A DNA stretch of 64,000 nt from Candidatus Anammoximicrobium sp. (GTDB lineage: Bacteria > Planctomycetota > Planctomycetia > Pirellulales > Pirellulaceae). This document shows positions 61,156 through 64,000 of the stretch, in pieces (position 1 is the stretch's first letter; each line of letters starts with the position of its first letter). The stretch covers positions 1-64,000 of the forward strand of contig JAAYYU010000255.1 of the NCBI GenBank assembly GCA_012515235.1. The letters are read 5' to 3'. The notes under the pieces were generated by a model that had not been told where the DNA came from, searched no databases, and saw nothing but the letters and a program-made list of their open reading frames with translations. Both the position numbers and the translations under genes were made by a program.

Positions 61156-61521
61156 TTAGATCTCGTCGATATCTGCCAGCGTGATGTGGATGTGGGACAT
61201 TCGCTTCTTGATCAGAAACGCCATGCCGCGAGCCCGAGGACGGACTCGCTTGAACATCGGGCCGCCGTCGATCCGAGCGTCGGCGACCACCAGATTGTCT
61301 ACGTCGACTGTCTTGCCTCGCGTCTGCGCGGGGTCCTGGGCGCTGCCCAGGGCGCTGTTGATCACCTTCTCCAACATGCGCGCACCCCGCTGGGGCTGGT
61401 AGCGCAAGATGGCCAGCGCCTCGTCGGCGAACTTGCCCCGGATCAGGTCTGCCAAGGGGCGGACCTTGCGAGGGCTGATTTTTGCGAACCTGTGGCAGGC
61501 CTGAAATGCCATTGCCTTCAC
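61156..61521 (-). CDS. rplV: 50S ribosomal protein L22
   Basis: A 121-aa protein with CHRFAKISPRKVRPLADLIRGKFADEALAILRYQPQRGARMLEKVINSAL and the C-terminal hairpin RVRPRARGMAFLIKKRMSHIHITL, whose loop reaches into the exit tunnel. It precedes rpsC by one base. Confidence 0.98.
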   Translation of the reverse strand: MKAMAFQACHRFAKISPRKVRPLADLIRGKFADEALAILRYQPQRGARMLEKVINSALGSAQDPAQTRGKTVDVDNLVVADARIDGGPMFKRVRPRARGMAFLIKKRMSHIHITLADIDEI

Positions 61522-61526
61522 TCCCT

Positions 61527-61796
61527 CTAACGCTTCCCCTTGCCGCCATGACCGCGGAAGGTCCGCGTCAAGGCAAACTCACCCAGCCGGTGACCGACCA
61601 TGTCTTCGGTCACGAACACTTTGATGTGTTGCCGACCGTTGTGAACCATGAACGTATGACTGACAAACTCGGGGACGATGGTACAGGCCCGAGCCCACGT
61701 CTTGATGGGCTCTTTCGTACCCGCCTCGTCCTGTTTCTGTACCTTGCGGTACAGCTTGAAGTCCACGTAAGGACCTTTTTTACGCGACCTGCTCAT
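61527..61796 (-). CDS. rpsS: 30S ribosomal protein S19
   Basis: An 89-aa protein with [19 protein letters not shown] and the conserved [41 protein letters not shown]19 pairs with S13 in the 30S head. Five bases separate it from rplV. Confidence 0.98.
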   Translation of the reverse strand: MSRSRKKGPYVDFKLYRKVQKQDEAGTKEPIKTWARACTIVPEFVSHTFMVHNGRQHIKVFVTEDMVGHRLGEFALTRTFRGHGGKGKR

Positions 61797-61815
61797 GGGC
61801 TACCGTTCTCTCCGT

Positions 61816-62679
61816 TTACTTGCTTGGCAGCTTTAGCTGACCGTACCGCCGCGACCACCGCCGACGGACGATGGCGCTGTTGGAGGGCTTCCGCTTCTTC
61901 CGCGTCGCTCCGCCCTTCGCCGACTTTCCCGTCGGGCTGACCGGATGCCGACCGCCCTTGGTCCGCCCTTCACCTCCGCCGTGCGGATGGTCGATGGGAT
62001 TCATCGCCGTTCCCCGGACGTGCGGCCGCCGCCCCAACCAACGTTTCCGTCCCGCCTTACCCAGTCGAATACTCATGTGATCCGGGTTGCCGACTTTGCC
62101 GATCGTGGCTCGACAATTAGCGGGAATGCGGCGGATCTCGCCGCTCGGCAGCGTGATCTGCGCCCAACCTGACTCCCGAGCCACCAGGGTGGCTGCAGTG
62201 CCCGCACTGCGACACAATCGCGCACCTTGTCCGGGCAGCATCTCGACGTTGTGGACTTCCGTCCCCAAGGGAATACGTTTCAGCGGCAAGCTGTTGCCGA
62301 CGGACGGCGGAGCATCCTGGCCGTTCTCCAAGCGGTCGCCCTCTTTCAAACCATCAGGCGCCAGGATGTAGCGTTTCTCGCCGTCGGTGTAGTGCAACAG
62401 CGCAATCCGCGCACTGCGATTCGGATCGTACTGGATCGAATCGACGATGGCGGGCACGCCTTCCTTCTCGCGACGAAAATCGATCTCGCGGTAGCGTCGT
62501 TTATGCCCGCCGCCCCGATGGCGCGCCGTGATCCGTCCCTGATTGTTGCGCCCGCCCTTCTTCCGCAGGGGCCTCAACAGAGACTTTTCCGGCTTCGCGC
62601 CAGGGGTCAACTCGGCAAAGTCGCTGACACTGCCACCGCGTCGTCCAGCACTGGTCGGTCGGTAATAGCGAACACCCAT
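61816..62679 (-). CDS. rplB: 50S ribosomal protein L2
   Basis: A 287-aa protein, slightly longer than the E. coli protein at 273. [26 protein letters not shown] and the C-terminal [35 protein letters not shown], holding the peptidyl-transferase-proximal histidine, are intact. L2 is needed for subunit joining and peptide bond formation. Confidence 0.98.
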   Translation of the reverse strand: MGVRYYRPTSAGRRGGSVSDFAELTPGAKPEKSLLRPLRKKGGRNNQGRITARHRGGGHKRRYREIDFRREKEGVPAIVDSIQYDPNRSARIALLHYTDGEKRYILAPDGLKEGDRLENGQDAPPSVGNSLPLKRIPLGTEVHNVEMLPGQGARLCRSAGTAATLVARESGWAQITLPSGEIRRIPANCRATIGKVGNPDHMSIRLGKAGRKRWLGRRPHVRGTAMNPIDHPHGGGEGRTKGGRHPVSPTGKSAKGGATRKKRKPSNSAIVRRRWSRRYGQLKLPSK

Positions 62680-62730
62680 GATTGCATCTCACACGCCACG
62701 CTCGTCGCAGCGAATCCAAGTCGTTTCAGT

Positions 62731-63057
62731 TTAGAAGAAGTCGATACGGCTCTCACTGTCCAGCGTCACCACGGCCTTCTTCCAGTCCTTCGTGTATCCC
62801 TCTCGAAACCGGTACCTCCGCGGTTTGCCCGCTCGGGTCTGGGTGCGGACCTTGAGCACCTTGACGTTGAACAAGGCCTCCACCGCCCGCTTGACGTCCC
62901 CTTTATCGGCCAGCGGACTAATCTCGAAGGCATACTGGTTGAACTCGGAGGAATAATGCACCCCCTTTTCCGTCACCAGCGGGCGCACGATCACCTGGTG
63001 AGGCTCCAGTTGGATACCCTTCCTAACGTTCCGTTTCATTTCCTGAGAATCAGCCAT
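62731..63057 (-). CDS. rplW: 50S ribosomal protein L23
   Basis: A 108-aa protein with VIVRPLVTEKGVHYSSEFNQYAFEISPLADKGDVKRAVEALFNVKVLKVRT. L23 is the docking site for trigger factor and SRP at the tunnel exit. A short N-terminal extension of about 20 residues precedes the core. Confidence 0.97.
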   Translation of the reverse strand: MADSQEMKRNVRKGIQLEPHQVIVRPLVTEKGVHYSSEFNQYAFEISPLADKGDVKRAVEALFNVKVLKVRTQTRAGKPRRYRFREGYTKDWKKAVVTLDSESRIDFF

Positions 63058-63095
63058 CTGAGTTCACCATTCTCGAAAAATCGTCGTGAGCCGCG

Positions 63096-63725
63096 TCAAT
63101 CGCGTGCTTTCTGGCAGATTGCGTCCAGCGCGTCTTTGGTAACCAGCATTCTCCGCGGTTGCAGGACAGCCAAGGCGTTCAATTCCGCCACCGGCGAGAC
63201 GGTGACTTTGTCGATGTTCCGCGCACTCTTGTAAACATTCACGTCATACCCGGCCGTCGCCACCAGCGTGCTCTGGCCCGCCAGCTTCAGCGCCCGGAGA
63301 ACGGCGGCCATGTCGCCCGTGTGCGGCTCGGAAAACGTCAACTGGTCCACACAAACCACACTGCCGTTGTCGATCTTGGAACGAATCGCCATTCGCGTCG
63401 CCGCCTGAACGGCCTTTCGAGGCAGACGGTAGGAGTAGTCTCGAGGCTGCAACGCATGAATGTGCCCACCGCCCCGCCGAACGCCCGACCGACGGGAACC
63501 CGCACGTGCGTTACCCGTGCCTTTTTGGCGATACATCTTCTTCGTCGAACCGGCCACTTCGCCGCGCGACTTCGTTTTCTTCGTTCCCTGCCGACGACTG
63601 GCTTGATACATCACCGTCACATCGTGCAACAACTGCTTATTGATGCGCGGAGCCAGCGCGGCCGGATCGATCTCGTAGGATCCGACTTGATTGCCGCCGC
63701 GATCGTAGATTGGCAATGTTGTCAT
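63096..63725 (-). CDS. rplD: 50S ribosomal protein L4
   Basis: A 209-aa protein. The internal loop GTKKTKSRGEVAGSTKKMYRQKGTGNARAGSRRSGVRRGGGHIHALQPRDYSYRLPRKAVQAA reaches the exit tunnel and is conserved. In E. coli L4 also regulates the S10 operon by attenuation; no such leader can be seen here because the operon start lies outside the window. Confidence 0.98.
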   Translation of the reverse strand: MTTLPIYDRGGNQVGSYEIDPAALAPRINKQLLHDVTVMYQASRRQGTKKTKSRGEVAGSTKKMYRQKGTGNARAGSRRSGVRRGGGHIHALQPRDYSYRLPRKAVQAATRMAIRSKIDNGSVVCVDQLTFSEPHTGDMAAVLRALKLAGQSTLVATAGYDVNVYKSARNIDKVTVSPVAELNALAVLQPRRMLVTKDALDAICQKARD

Positions 63726-63732
63726 GAACGAT

Positions 63733-64000
63733 CTACCCTACCTTATTGGTCTCGCGAATTACCAGATAGCCGCCATTGGGTCCGGGGACCGCACCGTGCA
63801 GCAGAAGCAGGTGGTTCGCAGCGTCGACCTTGAAGACTTTGAGGTTCCGGATGGTCGTTTTGGCATTGCCCAGATGCCCCGCCATACAGTGACCCTTGAA
63901 CAGACGGCCCGGAGTCTGACGCATGCCAGTACTGCCGGGATGACGATGCACTTTTTTCACGCCATGCGTGGCACGCTGGCCATGAAAGCCGTGTCGCTTC
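63733..64000 (-). CDS. rplC: 50S ribosomal protein L3 (C-terminal part, cut by window edge)
   Basis: The open frame runs to the window edge and encodes at least 88 C-terminal residues: KRHGFHGQRATHGVKKVHRHPGSTGMRQTPGRLFKGHCMAGHLGN and onward. This includes the W/H-loop region near the peptidyl-transferase centre. The track starts at an internal ATG-like position (63960), but homology continues upstream. L3 is the first or second gene of the S10 operon. Confidence 0.95.
   Translation of the reverse strand, partial: KRHGFHGQRATHGVKKVHRHPGSTGMRQTPGRLFKGHCMAGHLGNAKTTIRNLKVFKVDAANHLLLLHGAVPGPNGGYLVIRETNKVG

Overview
The window looks like the chromosome of a planctomycete, most likely in or near the Pirellulales. 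The evidence is high GC, long intergenic spacers, and many sugar-active enzymes with Tat or Sec export signals (Gfo/Idh/MocA oxidoreductases, amidohydrolase, heparinase II/III, acetyl xylan esterase). Small palindromic repeats sit between genes, the small LmbE, HEAT-repeat and EIIA genes are of planctomycete style, and the ribosomal-protein cluster carries the long L17 and zinc-type S14. No rRNA, tRNA, insertion sequence, phage or CRISPR array was recognised. The taxonomic call is an inference from gene style, not from a marker comparison.

Layout. 0-0.5 kb: two abutting arrays of ~70-bp hairpin-containing tandem repeats. 0.6-13.8 kb: housekeeping and scattered genes (GH-A glycosidase, LmbE deacetylase, SDR protein, GTPase Der, an LptD/OstA-like outer-membrane protein, KDPG aldolase, a SHOCT-like membrane peptide, ClpX with a clear terminator, a methyltransferase). 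13.8-21.2 kb, minus strand: UroD-like protein, glycogen branching enzyme, exported HEAT-repeat protein, Tat-exported Gfo/Idh/MocA oxidoreductase. 21.5-33.7 kb: the most interesting block, described next. 33.7-38.2 kb, minus strand: a three-gene exported carbohydrate operon. 38.7-48.9 kb: HlyD-type adaptor, oxidoreductase, exported isomerase-like protein, heparinase-like protein, a second LmbE protein and an exported lactonase. 49-51 kb: small hypotheticals. 51-64 kb, minus strand: the S10/spc/alpha ribosomal-protein superoperon from rplC (cut by the window edge) to rplQ.

Key system. A histidine kinase and its NtrC-type regulator (22.9-24.3 kb) are divergent from an eight-gene plus-strand operon. 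It starts with two PTS EIIA proteins (the second fused to a helix-turn-helix domain) and continues with six subunits of a complex I / hydrogenase-4-like membrane complex. A near-consensus sigma-54 promoter, with exact GG-N10-GC spacing, lies 107 bases before the first EIIA gene. The catalytic large subunit has lost both CxxC pairs that hold the NiFe centre, while the iron-sulphur subunit and the proton-channel residues are kept. The module is therefore best read as an energy-converting hydrogenase-related (Ehr) complex, not a hydrogenase. Its expression is probably under sigma-54/two-component control, and its activity or expression may be tuned by phosphorylatable EIIA domains. The link between PTS-type EIIA signalling and this ion-pumping complex is an inference from gene order.

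Ribosomal region. Gene order is the classical one, but rpmD (L30), rpsD (S4), adk, map and infA are absent from their usual places, and a good sigma-70 promoter precedes rpmJ. Start sites were chosen by Shine-Dalgarno position where the ORF track was too long.
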